DNA of 64,000 bases from Hyphomicrobiales bacterium 4NK60-0047b (GTDB lineage: Bacteria; Pseudomonadota; Alphaproteobacteria; Rhizobiales; HXMU1428-3): NCBI GenBank assembly GCA_040367435.1, contig BAABWY010000002.1, positions 368,269-432,268 of the forward strand, read 5' to 3'. Below are positions 1 to 9,253 of the stretch, piece by piece; position 1 is the first letter of the stretch; each line of letters opens with the position of its first letter. A model generated the notes under the pieces. The model saw only the letters and a program-made list of their open reading frames with translations. It searched no databases and was not told the origin of the DNA. A program made the position numbers and the translations under genes.

Positions 1-75
1 AAAGAGATTGAAGATATTTTAGCCTCTCGTATGGGGTTATCTGGCCATGAGGAAAAAGCCCAGCGCACTCAATAA
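1..75 (+). CDS. hisE: Phosphoribosyl-ATP pyrophosphatase, C-terminal end (partial)
   Basis: Only the last 24 codons and the TAA stop are inside the window; the 5' part lies upstream. The tail reads ...EDILASRMGLSGHEEKAQRTQ, which resembles the usual HisE C-terminus (R-x-G-x-SG-x-x-EKA-x-R). HisE hydrolyses phosphoribosyl-ATP in histidine biosynthesis. The next gene is coaA, and hisE-coaA is a common neighbour pair in Rhizobiales, which supports the call. The fragment is short, so the identification rests on the tail motif and synteny. Confidence 0.7.
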   Translation, partial: KEIEDILASRMGLSGHEEKAQRTQ

Positions 76-119
76 TGGGAAACTAGAATAGTACACTCCT
101 CCAAAAGAGAATGTGGGTA

Positions 120-148
120 GCGCGGTTGCTAGTGGGCAACTGAAGCGC
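120..148 (+). repeat. Family S mini-hairpin
   Basis: Outer arms GCGC/GCGC, inner stem GGTTGC with GCAAC, bulged TGAA before the right outer arm, then an A-rich tail. First of two copies between hisE and coaA. Confidence 0.8.
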
Positions 149-169
149 AAAAAATAAAGATCGGTTGCA

Positions 170-201
170 GCCCCGGTTGCTAGTGGGCAACCTGAAGGGG
201 C
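170..201 (+). repeat. Family S mini-hairpin
   Basis: Same inner stem as the copy at 120, but the outer arms are GCCCC/GGGGC. The arms changed together, so pairing is kept. Confidence 0.8.
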
Positions 202-246
202 AAAAAAAGAGTCAACCGAAGGAACACTAAAAAGGTCTCAATCGGT

Positions 247-1200
247 ATGCAAGACCCAATTGAACTAGATAAATCCCCCTATTTAATTATGCACCGCGAT
301 GAATGGGCGGAACAACGCCGTGACACGCCAATGACGTTAAGTTCTGAGGATGTTGAGCGATTGGGTGGTTTATCAGAGCGTTTATCAACCACAGAAGTTG
401 AAGAAATTTATCTCCCCCTTTCAAGGCTATTGAGTCTATATGTTTCGGCTTCTCAAGAATTACATATGGTAACCAACCGCTTTTTGGGCCAAAAACAGCA
501 AAAAATGCCCTTTATCATAGGTATAGCGGGCTCTGTTGCCTGCGGAAAAAGCACAACGGCTAGGGTCCTAAAAGCATTGCTTGCCAGATGGCCAGATCAC
601 CCTATGGTTGATCTTATTTCCACGGATGGTTTCCTTCTTCCAAATAAGGTTCTAGAAGATCGAGACATTATGGATCGCAAAGGCTTTCCTGAAAGTTTTG
701 ATACGAAAAAATTATTATCCTTTTTAGCTGATGTGAAAGCCGGTAAACCATCGGTAACAGCACCAGTTTATTCTCACTTTGCTTATGACATTTTAGAAGA
801 TCAAGAAGTGGTCATAGATAGACCTGATATTTTAATCGTTGAAGGTTTGAATGTGCTGCAGCCAGCCCGCTTGCCAAAAAATGGTAGCGGCATTCCTTTC
901 GTGTCAGATTTTTTCGACATCTCAATTTATATTGACGCTGAAACAGATCATATTCAAGACTGGTATGTTCAAAGGTTTTGGAGATTACGCGCCACAGCGT
1001 TTCGTGATCCTGCCTCATATTTTCATAAATATTCGCTTTTAGAAGAAGATGAAGTGGTCAACACAGCCACTGGCATTTGGCAAAACATCAACCATAAAAA
1101 CTTGGAAGAAAATATCCTTCCAACAAGGCAAAGAGCAGACCTTATTTTAAAAAAAGCGAAAGATCATTCGGTTGAAGAAGTAATGTTACGCAAGTTATAA
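247..1200 (+). CDS. coaA: Type I pantothenate kinase
   Basis: Phosphorylates pantothenate with ATP, the first step of coenzyme A synthesis, in the cytosol. The 317-residue length is normal for prokaryotic type I PanK. The P-loop GSVACGKST is at residues 95-103; the family usually has GSVAVGKST, so V-to-C is a mild variation. The N-terminal [13 protein letters not shown] and the later [13 protein letters not shown] and RKGFPESFD segments are typical of the family. The ATG is preceded by a weak AAGG. It follows hisE, as in many Rhizobiales, with two family S repeats in the gap, so it may not be strictly co-transcribed. Confidence 0.95.
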   Translation: MQDPIELDKSPYLIMHRDEWAEQRRDTPMTLSSEDVERLGGLSERLSTTEVEEIYLPLSRLLSLYVSASQELHMVTNRFLGQKQQKMPFIIGIAGSVACGKSTTARVLKALLARWPDHPMVDLISTDGFLLPNKVLEDRDIMDRKGFPESFDTKKLLSFLADVKAGKPSVTAPVYSHFAYDILEDQEVVIDRPDILIVEGLNVLQPARLPKNGSGIPFVSDFFDISIYIDAETDHIQDWYVQRFWRLRATAFRDPASYFHKYSLLEEDEVVNTATGIWQNINHKNLEENILPTRQRADLILKKAKDHSVEEVMLRKL

Positions 1201-1218
1201 AACTGCTAACGACATCAC

Positions 1219-2193
1219 TTACTTTTTCTTTTCTAATGAAATTTCACTGATCATTGGCAAATGGTCAGAGCCAATTGAAGGTCCTGCTTCAAAACGGTGT
1301 TTGTTGATTTTCCATAGATCACTATCTCTAATAAACACATGATCAATTAAAAGGTGAGCAAACGGAAAATAAATGTCAGCATTTTTAGAGGGCCAAGACC
1401 GCTGAAGCCAGCCAAACTTTTTCAATTTGTTTTGCAGAGAAAATTTCAAAAGCACATCTGACCAGGGCGTCAAATTAAAATCACCGACAAGCAGAACAGG
1501 GTTATGAAGTGAATTTAGATAGCCTGATAACCACTCGAGTGCTTCTGATTTAATCTGGGCATTAAAAGGCTTGTATAAATGAAGTGCAATCAGATCAATT
1601 CTAGTTTCACCAACCTTAAGCTCGCCATGAATCATGGGCGGATTTTTGTCGCCAATTTCTCTGTGCTTAAAAGTTTTCAGTTCAAAGGGAAGTTTCGAAA
1701 AAATATAAATATAATTAGGACGTTTTAGAGTTTTATCATAAGGCCCTGAGTAAGGGTATTGAGATTTTAATGTGAAGACAGTTTCTTGAGTTATCCCTCG
1801 AAACTCTTCTAAAACAATAACATCCGGCTTTTCTTCATTGACATAATCAATGAATTTTTTTGCATTCTTGTTTTTATAATAAGCATTGAAATTAAGTAAC
1901 TTAATTGTCTTCGTATTCTGGCTTTTTTCAGATTGAGCAAGCGTTTCAGAAAAACTAGAATAAAGAATAAAACCATTAGAAAACAGCACGAGCAGAGCAA
2001 CCAAGAGCCAAGCCGGTTTTCTAAGCCATAAAAAAACAAGAAAAGCAAAGCCAGCACAAACGAAATAATGCAATCTTAAATGATCGAATATATCGAAGGA
2101 CTGGCTTTGAAAGGGACTAAATGAAATGAGTGTTAGGACGAAAATAATGATCGTCCCAAGACAAAAAATAAAAGAAACTGCTTTACGCATCAC
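1219..2193 (-). CDS. Membrane-anchored endonuclease/exonuclease/phosphatase (EEP) family protein
   Basis: A 324-residue protein with three hydrophobic segments at about residues 5-25, 41-57 and 60-79, then an EEP hydrolase domain (DNase I/exonuclease III fold). Metal and catalytic motifs are visible: LNFNAYY near 100, VLEE at 127-130, ALHLY around H205, GDFN at 237-240, IDHVF at 283-287 and SDHLP at 309-313. The topology suggests the catalytic domain faces the periplasm. The substrate cannot be read from the sequence; relatives include nucleases and phosphodiesterases. It is convergent with coaA, with an 18-base gap. Confidence 0.85.
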   Translation of the reverse strand: MMRKAVSFIFCLGTIIIFVLTLISFSPFQSQSFDIFDHLRLHYFVCAGFAFLVFLWLRKPAWLLVALLVLFSNGFILYSSFSETLAQSEKSQNTKTIKLLNFNAYYKNKNAKKFIDYVNEEKPDVIVLEEFRGITQETVFTLKSQYPYSGPYDKTLKRPNYIYIFSKLPFELKTFKHREIGDKNPPMIHGELKVGETRIDLIALHLYKPFNAQIKSEALEWLSGYLNSLHNPVLLVGDFNLTPWSDVLLKFSLQNKLKKFGWLQRSWPSKNADIYFPFAHLLIDHVFIRDSDLWKINKHRFEAGPSIGSDHLPMISEISLEKKK

Positions 2194-2218
2194 ACTCTCA
2201 TTTCAAGCAAAAAATCTC

Positions 2219-3208
2219 TTATAACAATTCATTCTTTTTAGCTAAGTCCACCAAATTGGCTTCTGGACGCGCCCCAATGTGAGAAATAATTTCACTGGCG
2301 GCCACCGCACCAAGAGAGCCGCAAATGTCTAGATTTTTACCTTGCGTAAAGCCATATAAAAATCCAGCTGCATAAAGGTCACCAGCACCCGTTGTATCAA
2401 CAACCGCTTCAACAGCAATGCTAGGCGCTGCCATGGTTGCATTACCATGTAAAATCATAGAGCCTTTGGCACCTTGAGTAAGCGCCGCCAGCTCCACATC
2501 ATGACGCACCTGATCAGCCGCATTCGAGAAATCATCTGTTTGGTAAAGAGCTTTAATTTCATCTTCATTCGCAAAGAGAATATCAACATGGCTTTTGATA
2601 AATTTTAGAAAATCATCGCGGTGACGATCAACACAGAACCCATCTGACAATGAAAGAGCCACACGTTGCCCAGCCGAACTTGCAATTTCAGCAGCTTTAA
2701 AGAACGCTTCTTTCGCACGAGGCGGGTCAAACAAATAGCCCTCTAAATACGTGATTTTGGCTGACTGAACTTGTTTTTCAGAAATTTCCTCAGGGCCAAG
2801 CTCAACACATGCACCAAGGTAGGTATTCATTGTCCGCTCACCATCTGGTGTCACGAATACAAGGCAACGAGCAGTTGGTGTATTGCCTTCATTAAATGGC
2901 GTGTCGAATTTTACGCCAATGGCATTGAGGTCATGGGCAAAAACTTTACCGAATTGATCATCATCGACAACACCGATAAAACCGGTTTTACCACCAAAAG
3001 CACCAATCCCAGCGCACGTATTCGCAGCCGACCCACCAGAAATCTCAACCGCTGGCCCCATCGCATCATAAAGACGATCAGCATCGGCAGCAGAGATCAA
3101 CTGCATATGCCCCTTTGGCAAATCCAAATCTTGTAAAACTTTATCATCACATTTGGCAATAATATCAACAATAGCATTGCCAATTCCAAGTACATCAATA
3201 TCAGACAT
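2219..3208 (-). CDS. PfkB-family adenosine kinase
   Basis: A 329-residue ribokinase/PfkB-family kinase. It has GGSAANT at 58-64 for sugar binding, NEDE at 214-217 and the catalytic anion-hole motif DTTGAGD at 271-277 with the base Asp at 277. The overall pattern (VLGIGNAIVDI at the N-terminus, YLEGYLFD at 154-161) fits the alphaproteobacterial adenosine kinase group, which makes AMP from adenosine and ATP. A different nucleoside or sugar cannot be excluded. It lies upstream of and in the same direction as the EEP gene with a 25-base gap, so the two may be co-transcribed. Confidence 0.85.
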   Translation of the reverse strand: MSDIDVLGIGNAIVDIIAKCDDKVLQDLDLPKGHMQLISAADADRLYDAMGPAVEISGGSAANTCAGIGAFGGKTGFIGVVDDDQFGKVFAHDLNAIGVKFDTPFNEGNTPTARCLVFVTPDGERTMNTYLGACVELGPEEISEKQVQSAKITYLEGYLFDPPRAKEAFFKAAEIASSAGQRVALSLSDGFCVDRHRDDFLKFIKSHVDILFANEDEIKALYQTDDFSNAADQVRHDVELAALTQGAKGSMILHGNATMAAPSIAVEAVVDTTGAGDLYAAGFLYGFTQGKNLDICGSLGAVAASEIISHIGARPEANLVDLAKKNELL

Positions 3209-3427
3209 GTCACCCCGTCACTGAGCCAAATGCTCATTTCTAAAATTGAAAATTATTATTAAATTCCACCCGTTATAGGCCAGACAGCCCCCCATAAGTC
3301 AAGTCTTGAAAGGCGACTAGTCTCAAAGCTAGCCGAAAGTTTTACAAGGCAATCAATTAAAATACTCTCGGATAAAGGCGCAGTATTGTTTTTATGAATT
3401 AACCAAAACAATTTCTGAACCCTCATT

Positions 3428-3552
3428 ACGAAGAAGGAGTTCAGCCCATTTTCGGGTTGAGGGACATGGCGAAGCAACAGCGAAGCCCGGTGCAAGCACC
3501 GCCCCTCGGACGCCCAAGCGCCATAAGCGCTTGGAATAGCCGTGAGAGAGAG
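3428..3552 (+). repeat. Family L mosaic repeat, copy A
   Basis: Lies between two minus-strand genes (adenosine kinase and nth) but points to +. Contains ACGAAGAAGGAG, hairpin 1 (TTCAGCCC/GGGTTGA), GGACATGG, a weak hairpin 2, hairpin 3 GGTGC/GCACC, CCCTCGGA, hairpin 4 CCAAGCGC/GCGCTTGG and the AATAGCCGTGAGAG end. It fills most of the 349-base gap. Confidence 0.85.
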
Positions 3553-3557
3553 AGACC

Positions 3558-4208
3558 CTAGCTGACAACTTTCTCATCAAAATTACAAACATCAGCAACT
3601 TCACAACGTACACAAGCCGGTTTTCGCGCTTTGCAAATATAACGACCATGCAAAATCAGCCAGTGATGCGCATGGAGAAGGTAATCTTTCGGAACACGTT
3701 TTTCTAAAGCCAGTTCTACCTCAAGAACATTTTTACCGGGCGCTAAACCAGTTCTATTAGAGACCCGGTATATATGCGTATCAACAGCGATGGTCGGATG
3801 CCCAAATGCGACATTCATAACAACATTGGCAGTTTTGCGCCCAACTCCAGGTAATTTTTCAAGATCTTCCCTAGTTTGAGGCACTTGGCCCTCAAAATCA
3901 TCCAGTATCATTTGCGACAGAGCAATGACATTCTTAGCCTTATTGCGATAAAGCCCAATAGTTTTGATGTGATCTATGAGTTTTTTTTCACCTAAGGCGA
4001 CCATTTTTTCTGGCGTATCAGCAATTTTAAAAAGATCTTTCGTCGCTTTATTCACTCCAACATCCGTTGCCTGAGCAGAAAGAGCAACAGCAACAACCAA
4101 TGTATAATCATTTGTATATTGAAGCTCGGTCTCAGGCTCAGGAAGAGCCGTAGATAGGCGTTCAAACAGAGTTTCTATTTGTTTTTTGGTGAGTTTTTTA
4201 ATTGTCAT
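3558..4208 (-). CDS. nth: Endonuclease III
   Basis: Base-excision-repair DNA glycosylase/AP lyase for oxidised pyrimidines. The helix-hairpin-helix motif LPGVGRKTANVV is at residues 119-130 with catalytic Lys125, and catalytic Asp143 lies in AVDTHIYR. The C-terminal 4Fe-4S cluster ligands are C192-x6-C199-x2-C202-x5-C208, all present. The 216-residue length is normal. It is divergent from the DUF2244 gene, a common arrangement in Rhizobiales. The start codons are about 70 bases apart, so the promoters must be compact. Confidence 0.97.
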   Translation of the reverse strand: MTIKKLTKKQIETLFERLSTALPEPETELQYTNDYTLVVAVALSAQATDVGVNKATKDLFKIADTPEKMVALGEKKLIDHIKTIGLYRNKAKNVIALSQMILDDFEGQVPQTREDLEKLPGVGRKTANVVMNVAFGHPTIAVDTHIYRVSNRTGLAPGKNVLEVELALEKRVPKDYLLHAHHWLILHGRYICKARKPACVRCEVADVCNFDEKVVS

Positions 4209-4277
4209 CTTTTGCCGCGCGAAATTGTGAATGTCTCAAGACTTGCCAGATCGGTAACTCTGAATATACTGAACATT

Positions 4278-4853
4278 ATGAGCGATTTTACAAGACGAAA
4301 TCCAGGGACAAATGAAAGAGATAATAAACTTTCCCCGCACTCTTCAGAAAAAAACGATGAAGAGAGCTCGAAAGTGAACACTCATGAGTTCTCAGCCATG
4401 CTCACTCCAAACCGCTCGTTAAGCCCAAAAGGCTTCATCATTTTTATGGTCTGCATTTCTGTGGTTTGCTTCACAACAGGGTTGGTTTTCACATTAGCAG
4501 GCGCTTGGCCTGTAATGGGATTTATGGGGCTTGATGTTTTACTGATCTATTTTGCGTTTCGAAAAAATTACAATGATTTAAAAATATTTGAAACAATAAG
4601 CCTGACCTCAAATGAACTGATATTAGAAAGAGTATACCCATCTGGTCGTAGTCAATCTTTTGAATATAATCCGTTCTGGGTCAAAGTTGGGATCAAGGAA
4701 CATTCTAGCGGCGCCACAAAAATGCAGCTGATTTCTCATGGCAAGGTTCTTAATTTTGGTAATTTTTTATCCGACGACGAACGCCGCGAATTCGCCTCCG
4801 TTTTAAACAGAGAAATCAACCTGGCCAAGAAAAGCCTAAATGCGAATATCTAG
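4278..4853 (+). CDS. DUF2244 domain membrane protein
   Basis: A 191-residue protein counted from ATG 4278. A longer frame opens at 4179 but would overlap the start of the divergent nth gene, so the shorter start is preferred. A hydrophilic N-terminal tail of about 40 residues leads to the motif LTPNRSLS, two adjacent transmembrane segments at about 52-74 and 76-95, and a cytosolic beta-rich part with WVKV and the FLSDDERREFA segment typical of DUF2244. Molecular function is unknown. Pairing with nth is conserved in related bacteria. Confidence 0.85.
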   Translation: MSDFTRRNPGTNERDNKLSPHSSEKNDEESSKVNTHEFSAMLTPNRSLSPKGFIIFMVCISVVCFTTGLVFTLAGAWPVMGFMGLDVLLIYFAFRKNYNDLKIFETISLTSNELILERVYPSGRSQSFEYNPFWVKVGIKEHSSGATKMQLISHGKVLNFGNFLSDDERREFASVLNREINLAKKSLNANI

Positions 4854-4919
4854 TGTCACACCATCGTAGCTCTACTAAATTATAAATAATAATAAATGTG
4901 AGAGAAAAAATCTATCTAT

Positions 4920-5034
4920 ACGAAGAAGGAGTACTGCCCTCTTCAGGGCAGTAGGACATGACGCCATAGGCGTCCGGTGCTTAGCACCGCACCTCGTAGG
5001 CCCGCTGCATAACAGCGGAATAGCCGTGAGAGAA
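4920..5034 (+). repeat. Family L mosaic repeat, copy B
   Basis: Sits between convergent genes. Hairpin 1 is TACTGCCC/GGGCAGTA, hairpin 2 GACGCC/GGCGTC, hairpin 3 GGTGC/GCACC and hairpin 4 CCGCTG/CAGCGG. This is one of the cleanest copies and shows hairpin arms that differ from copies A and C but are fully paired. Confidence 0.88.
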
Positions 5035-5055
5035 AACAAGCCGATTAAAAAATAT

Positions 5056-5592
5056 TTATTTTTTAATCGGCTCTTGCTGGAATAAACCCCAGAGATGCTC
5101 TTGGCGTAGCCAACCCTTAATTTTTTTATTCACTGCAACATGACACCAATCACCTGTGCAGGTAATTATGTGAACAATGACCCCCTTGCCAATCTTAGCA
5201 AGCGAAGTACTGTTTTTTGATGAGCTTTCAAAAAGAGAAAAATACTCAAGGGCTTTATCTTTTGGATTAAGGGTGACACCAGTGCGTCGGCGCGAAAGCA
5301 AGCTATGAAACACCCATCCCTTTGCCCCGGTTTGATCTTCAATCTCTCGCCAGTTTTCATATTCAGAAACGATTTTGACCGGCAGGCCGAGTTTATTAAA
5401 CACCCATAAAATCTTATGGTTTTGTCCCGGTCCGCGGCGCACATTGACTAAATCAGATTTTAAACTAACAAAGCGAGGAACAGTTTCACCGCTCGGGCCA
5501 ATGGTTCTCTCCAATGCATTTGCACTCTCACTCGAAGGGAGCGAAAGCAAAATCAGACAAATTGTAAAGAGGCAAGTAGTGAGACGGATCAT
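5056..5592 (-). CDS. Secreted SH3-domain protein
   Basis: A 178-residue protein with a signal peptide (hydrophobic residues 4-20, likely cleaved near SANA) and two bacterial SH3-like units. The first is seen as FVSLKSDLVNVRRGPG ... WREIEDQTGAKGWVFHSLLS; a second, weaker unit follows with GDWCHVAVNKKIKGWLRQEHLWG. Such domains bind cell-wall peptides or other partners in the periplasm. The gene is divergent from the hydroxyacid dehydrogenase gene, a pairing also common in Rhizobiales. The exact ligand is unknown. Confidence 0.85.
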   Translation of the reverse strand: MIRLTTCLFTICLILLSLPSSESANALERTIGPSGETVPRFVSLKSDLVNVRRGPGQNHKILWVFNKLGLPVKIVSEYENWREIEDQTGAKGWVFHSLLSRRRTGVTLNPKDKALEYFSLFESSSKNSTSLAKIGKGVIVHIITCTGDWCHVAVNKKIKGWLRQEHLWGLFQQEPIKK

Positions 5593-5903
5593 AAAATAGC
5601 AAACTTAATCGTGTTAAATGATTGAGAAAAACAGTAAAGCAGTGCATTATATCAGGCCGGTTGCTAAGTGGGCAACTAAAGGCCAAATCAGGCACTAAAC
5701 TAATAATATAACTATGACCTTAATAGGACAATAGACTGCTCATGACAATGAGCACGGTCATAGATATAGTGTGACATTTGATATTCATATATTATTTTCT
5801 CTGTAAATTAATGAATTAAATTAAAATGCCTTTCCCCAAATCAGTTCCATTTGGTACAACAGTGATAATATATAATTTAAAAATATAAATAAGGGGGGAA
5901 ACC
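5593..5903. other. 311-base intergenic region between divergent genes
   Basis: Holds one family S hairpin (5655-5684) and then very AT-rich sequence that presumably contains both promoters. A purine-rich AAGGGGGGAAACC directly precedes the dehydrogenase ATG and is its likely ribosome-binding site. Nothing else is recognisable. Confidence 0.6.
5655..5684 (+). repeat. Family S mini-hairpin
   Basis: Outer arms GGCC/GGCC, inner stem GGTTGC/GCAAC, and bulge TAAA in place of TGAA. Confidence 0.75.
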
Positions 5904-6902
5904 ATGAATAAAGATCCACTTGTCATTGTTACCCGCAAATTACCGGATAGCATTGAAAGCCGAATGGCAGAGCTATTTAATGTTCGCCTTAATCCAACAG
6001 ACCAGCCTCTTTCTGAAAAAGAATTGGCTGATGCAGTTGCTGCAGCTGACATACTGGTACCAACAGTAACAGATAAAATCACATCTAATATAATAAGTTA
6101 CGCTAGCAACAATCTAAAATTAATCGCAAATTTTGGAGCTGGTGTTGATAATATTGACCTTGATGCGGCAAAAGACGCGAATATTATTGTCACCAATACA
6201 CCAGGTGTTCTAACTGAAGATACTGCCGATATGACAATGGCATTGATGCTTGCTGTCCCGCGTCGGCTTTTGGAAGGCGCAATCTTTCTAAACGATCCGG
6301 CAAATAAATGGGGGGGATGGTCACCAACCTGGATGTTAGGGCATCGCTTAAACGGTAAAGCACTTGGCATCATTGGTATGGGGCGAATAGGTCAAGCTGT
6401 TGCAAGACGAGCCAAAGCCTTCGGTTTTAAAATCAATTATCATAATCGTCGTCCTATCTCACAAGAAATTGAAAAAGAGCTGGATGCAACATACTGGGAA
6501 AATCTCGACCAGATGCTCACACGCATGGACGTGATCTCGGTGAATTGCCCCTCAACACCTGCGACCTATCATCTTTTGTCAGCGCGCCGGTTAAATTTAC
6601 TCAAACCCACAGCCTTCATCATCAATACTGCCCGTGGTGATATCATTGACGAAGAAGCCTTAGCGACCATTATTGAAAATGGATCGATTGCTGGCGCTGG
6701 GCTTGATGTTTTTGAGCATGAACCGCAAATTGATAAACGGCTCTTACATAACGAACGGGTTGTTGCCCTGCCTCATATGAGTTCAGCAACCTTGGAAAGC
6801 CGTATCGATATGGGCGAAAAAGTCATGATTAACATCAAAGCTTACATTGATAATCATGCGCCACCAGATCGTGTTTTTCCAGCTTGTCGGCCAGTAAAAT
6901 AA
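5904..6902 (+). CDS. D-2-hydroxyacid dehydrogenase (glyoxylate/hydroxypyruvate reductase type)
   Basis: A 332-residue NAD(P)-dependent dehydrogenase of the D-isomer family. The nucleotide-binding motif GMGRIG is at 158-163; the catalytic triad is Arg244 (NTARG), Glu273 (FEHEP) and His291 (LPHMSSAT). The FGAGVDNID segment at 77-85 fits the substrate loop of glycerate/glyoxylate reductases. It probably reduces glyoxylate or hydroxypyruvate in C2 or serine metabolism. The family is broad, so the precise substrate is inferred. The strong purine-rich site AAGGGGGGAAACC before ATG supports this start. Confidence 0.9.
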   Translation: MNKDPLVIVTRKLPDSIESRMAELFNVRLNPTDQPLSEKELADAVAAADILVPTVTDKITSNIISYASNNLKLIANFGAGVDNIDLDAAKDANIIVTNTPGVLTEDTADMTMALMLAVPRRLLEGAIFLNDPANKWGGWSPTWMLGHRLNGKALGIIGMGRIGQAVARRAKAFGFKINYHNRRPISQEIEKELDATYWENLDQMLTRMDVISVNCPSTPATYHLLSARRLNLLKPTAFIINTARGDIIDEEALATIIENGSIAGAGLDVFEHEPQIDKRLLHNERVVALPHMSSATLESRIDMGEKVMINIKAYIDNHAPPDRVFPACRPVK

Positions 6903-7037
6903 GAAAAAACGATAAACTATACGCATTTGTAATGTTTCTACAGGCTTAAGCCCAATTTTAGCCCTTGTTTGGTCCCGTTTTCACCAAGTCATCATGGTTT
7001 TCTTAAACAAGTAAATTATTTGTGAGAGGGAACCATT

Positions 7038-8414
7038 ATGACAATGCGCAAACAAGTCTCAAATTTAATGCTTAGCGTGCCTAAAATTCTGGGCGTCGTA
7101 GCTCTAGCAGCTTTAGCCTTTACCACCACAGTTCAGGCATCCGAAGAAAGAGAGAGTTCAGACATCAAGCTTAGAACAGAGCTTGGTCAAAATTCTTACC
7201 TGGGTGACAAGGGACAGAAAACCTATCTACGTATCGACCTGGAAGGCATCCGAAGAGAAAAAACTGAACGTACACCCGTAAACATTGCCATCGTTATAGA
7301 TAAGTCAGGTTCAATGAACGGGAGTAAACTTGCTCAGGCAAAAGAAGCCGCGATCATGGCTGTCGAGCGTTTGGGACGAGATGATTATGTTTCAATCGTT
7401 ACATATAGCAGCAAAGTCGATGTGTTGATGCCGTCCACAAGGGTGACAAACACAACAGAGTTTCACCGTCGCATTAGCTCGATTAGATCAACAGGGCAAA
7501 CGGCACTATATGCAGGTACAAAACGTGGCATCCATGAACTTGAAGCATTTCTAGATGAAAACCGCGTCAACCGTGTCATTCTCCTCTCAGACGGTTTGGC
7601 AAATGTTGGCCCCTCAAAACCAAGTGACTTGGAAGCGCTGGGTCAAAGGGCTGGTGCTAAAGGCATCTCAATAACAACAATTGGATTAGGGCTTGGCTTT
7701 AATGAAGATCTAATGACAAAACTAGCTTACGCAAGTGATGGCAATCATGCGTTTGTAAAACATGAACGCGATCTGGTTGATATCTTTAACAAAGAATTTG
7801 GTGATGTTCTTTCTGTTATTGCTCAAGATATAGAAATCATCATAGAATGTGAAGTTGGCATTCGCCCCATCCGTTTAATGGGCAGAAGAGCTGACATTAA
7901 TGGTCAAACCATACGCGTAAAATTAAATCAGCTTTATGGAGCTCAATCTAAACACCTGATTATTGAAGCTGAGCTAGATGAGACTTATGACGAAGGTGAT
8001 CATAACTTTGCAAAAGTAACGATCGATTATCGCTCGCTACAAAATAAATCGAGAGAAACTCTTAAAGCAGAAGCTAAAATCAATTTTACCAAATCCAAAA
8101 GCCGTGCAGCAAAAGCCGTGAATAAACGTGTGATGAGCGATGTGATTGAGCAAATTGCAACAGAGAAAAATGAAGAAGCTGTCAGCCTTAGAGATAAAGG
8201 TGACATAAAAAGAGCAAAAGAAATTTTGCAAAGCAACGCAGCCTATCTTGCCAAGGAAGCTCAAAACTTGGGCGGAGATTTTGCTCCTAAACTAAAAGAT
8301 CTTGCCAAGAAAAATAGAGCAGACGCTGAAAACTTAACTGGTAACAAATGGCGTTCATCTCGTAAAGAAATGAAAGCCAGAGCCTATCGCCAAAAAACTC
8401 AACAGTCTTATTAG
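7038..8414 (+). CDS. Secreted von Willebrand factor A domain protein
   Basis: A 458-residue protein with an N-terminal signal peptide (hydrophobic about 16-33, cleavage near VQA-SE). A VWA domain follows with a complete MIDAS metal site, DKSGS at 88-92, plus TGQTAL and LLSDG segments. A basic, charged alpha-helical C-terminal third follows, with lysine-rich and glutamate-rich stretches. VWA proteins of this kind mediate periplasmic or surface protein interactions; no partner is evident nearby. A GTGAGAGGGAACC stretch precedes the ATG as a plausible ribosome site. A family S repeat begins at the G of its TAG stop. Confidence 0.85.
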   Translation: MTMRKQVSNLMLSVPKILGVVALAALAFTTTVQASEERESSDIKLRTELGQNSYLGDKGQKTYLRIDLEGIRREKTERTPVNIAIVIDKSGSMNGSKLAQAKEAAIMAVERLGRDDYVSIVTYSSKVDVLMPSTRVTNTTEFHRRISSIRSTGQTALYAGTKRGIHELEAFLDENRVNRVILLSDGLANVGPSKPSDLEALGQRAGAKGISITTIGLGLGFNEDLMTKLAYASDGNHAFVKHERDLVDIFNKEFGDVLSVIAQDIEIIIECEVGIRPIRLMGRRADINGQTIRVKLNQLYGAQSKHLIIEAELDETYDEGDHNFAKVTIDYRSLQNKSRETLKAEAKINFTKSKSRAAKAVNKRVMSDVIEQIATEKNEEAVSLRDKGDIKRAKEILQSNAAYLAKEAQNLGGDFAPKLKDLAKKNRADAENLTGNKWRSSRKEMKARAYRQKTQQSY

Positions 8415-8442
8415 GCCGGTTGCTAGTGGGCAACTAAAGGCC
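8414..8442 (+). repeat. Family S mini-hairpin, touching a stop codon
   Basis: GGCC/GGCC outer arms, GGTTGC/GCAAC inner stem. The first G of the element is the last base of the VWA gene's TAG stop. Confidence 0.75.
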
Positions 8443-8451
8443 AGCTAAAAA

Positions 8452-8481
8452 GAGCGGTTTGCTCGTGGGCAACTGAAGACC
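8452..8481 (+). repeat. Family S mini-hairpin, degenerate
   Basis: GAGCGGTTTGC ... GGGCAACTGAAGACC; the outer arms no longer pair. Second in a row of three. Confidence 0.6.
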
Positions 8482-8491
8482 AACTAAAAGA

Positions 8492-8551
8492 GAGCGGTTG
8501 CTTAGTTGCGCATCTGAAGCGCCACCAAAAGTAATAGCTCGTGAGAGAAAA
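8492..8551 (+). repeat. Family S hairpin joined to a family L tail
   Basis: A decayed S element (GGTTGC opposed to GCATC, so the arms mismatch) followed by the L-type end TAATAGCTCGTGAGAGAAAA. It probably represents the 3' part of an L element whose 5' part is lost. Confidence 0.6.
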
Positions 8552-8562
8552 TAGAGCAAAAT

Positions 8563-8599
8563 AAAAACCCCTTGTGATCATCAATCACGAGGGGTTTTT
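8563..8599. terminator. Bidirectional rho-independent terminator
   Basis: Perfectly paired AAAAACCCCTTGTGA / TCACGAGGGGTTTTT hairpin, except one C-A/G position near the loop, with U-runs in both directions. Serves the VWA gene (+) and the small membrane protein gene (-). Confidence 0.85.
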
Positions 8600-8626
8600 A
8601 AATTTTAACTATCTATAACAATCCAG

Positions 8627-8869
8627 CTATTGAGAATTGGTTTCTTCAACTTGAATGCCAAACATATCCGCAACATCAATGCCATGTGGGTAATGTTTCC
8701 ATCCTATGAAAATTGCCCCAAAAATTAAAGCGGTTAGAATAGCGCCTGTAATTGGATTTCCACTAAAAATGATATTAACAAAATTACCAACAAAAGCGGC
8801 AACTAAAACTAGTACAGATAATGTAATAACAGTCACCCATTGAACTTGTGACCAATCAATAAAATCCAT
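8627..8869 (-). CDS. Small two-helix membrane protein
   Basis: An 80-residue protein from ATG 8869, chosen because GGAG lies 7-8 bases upstream on the coding strand; a longer frame to 8905 has no such site. Two transmembrane segments at about residues 10-30 and 35-54 are separated by a short FSGNPITG turn. The acidic C-terminus ends in EETNSQ. No family recognised. It stands alone, ahead of a strong terminator, so it is probably monocistronic. Confidence 0.7.
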   Translation of the reverse strand: MDFIDWSQVQWVTVITLSVLVLVAAFVGNFVNIIFSGNPITGAILTALIFGAIFIGWKHYPHGIDVADMFGIQVEETNSQ

Positions 8870-8929
8870 GAAATTTACTCCTATCAACTTCCCCAATCTA
8901 GGCATGATCTTATGTCAGGCGTGTGAAAT

Positions 8930-9253
8930 TGTCACATAGTTTTAATCAAGAGGCGTGGCCAATTGAACGCACATTGAAAAATAAGGTGCAAAACAAAACA
9001 CCATTCAGTAATTCTTATGAGATTAAAGAGCCATTTTAAATAAAGACCAAAGTCTAGAAAAAAGATTTCATTTTTACTTTATTTTTTAAAGTGACCATAT
9101 TATGTAATAATATAACGAAATTTTGTATAGAACTTTTACAATTATAGGTCTAGGTTCTAGAACCCAAACAACCAAACAACCAGTTTAGTAACTTTAAGAG
9201 ACTATTATTTACAAACTCTTTGGCTATAAACTATAGAAAATCAGGATAACCAA
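8930..9253. other. Intergenic region upstream of ribA
   Basis: AT-rich, without a convincing gene. I looked for an FMN riboswitch before ribA and did not see its conserved AGGGGCAGGGTGAAATTCCC-like core. It presumably holds promoters for the two divergent genes. Confidence 0.5.

Noticed and set aside
8930..9253. Possible FMN riboswitch upstream of ribA
   Set aside because: The conserved RFN core sequences are not visible; only AT-rich spacer was seen.
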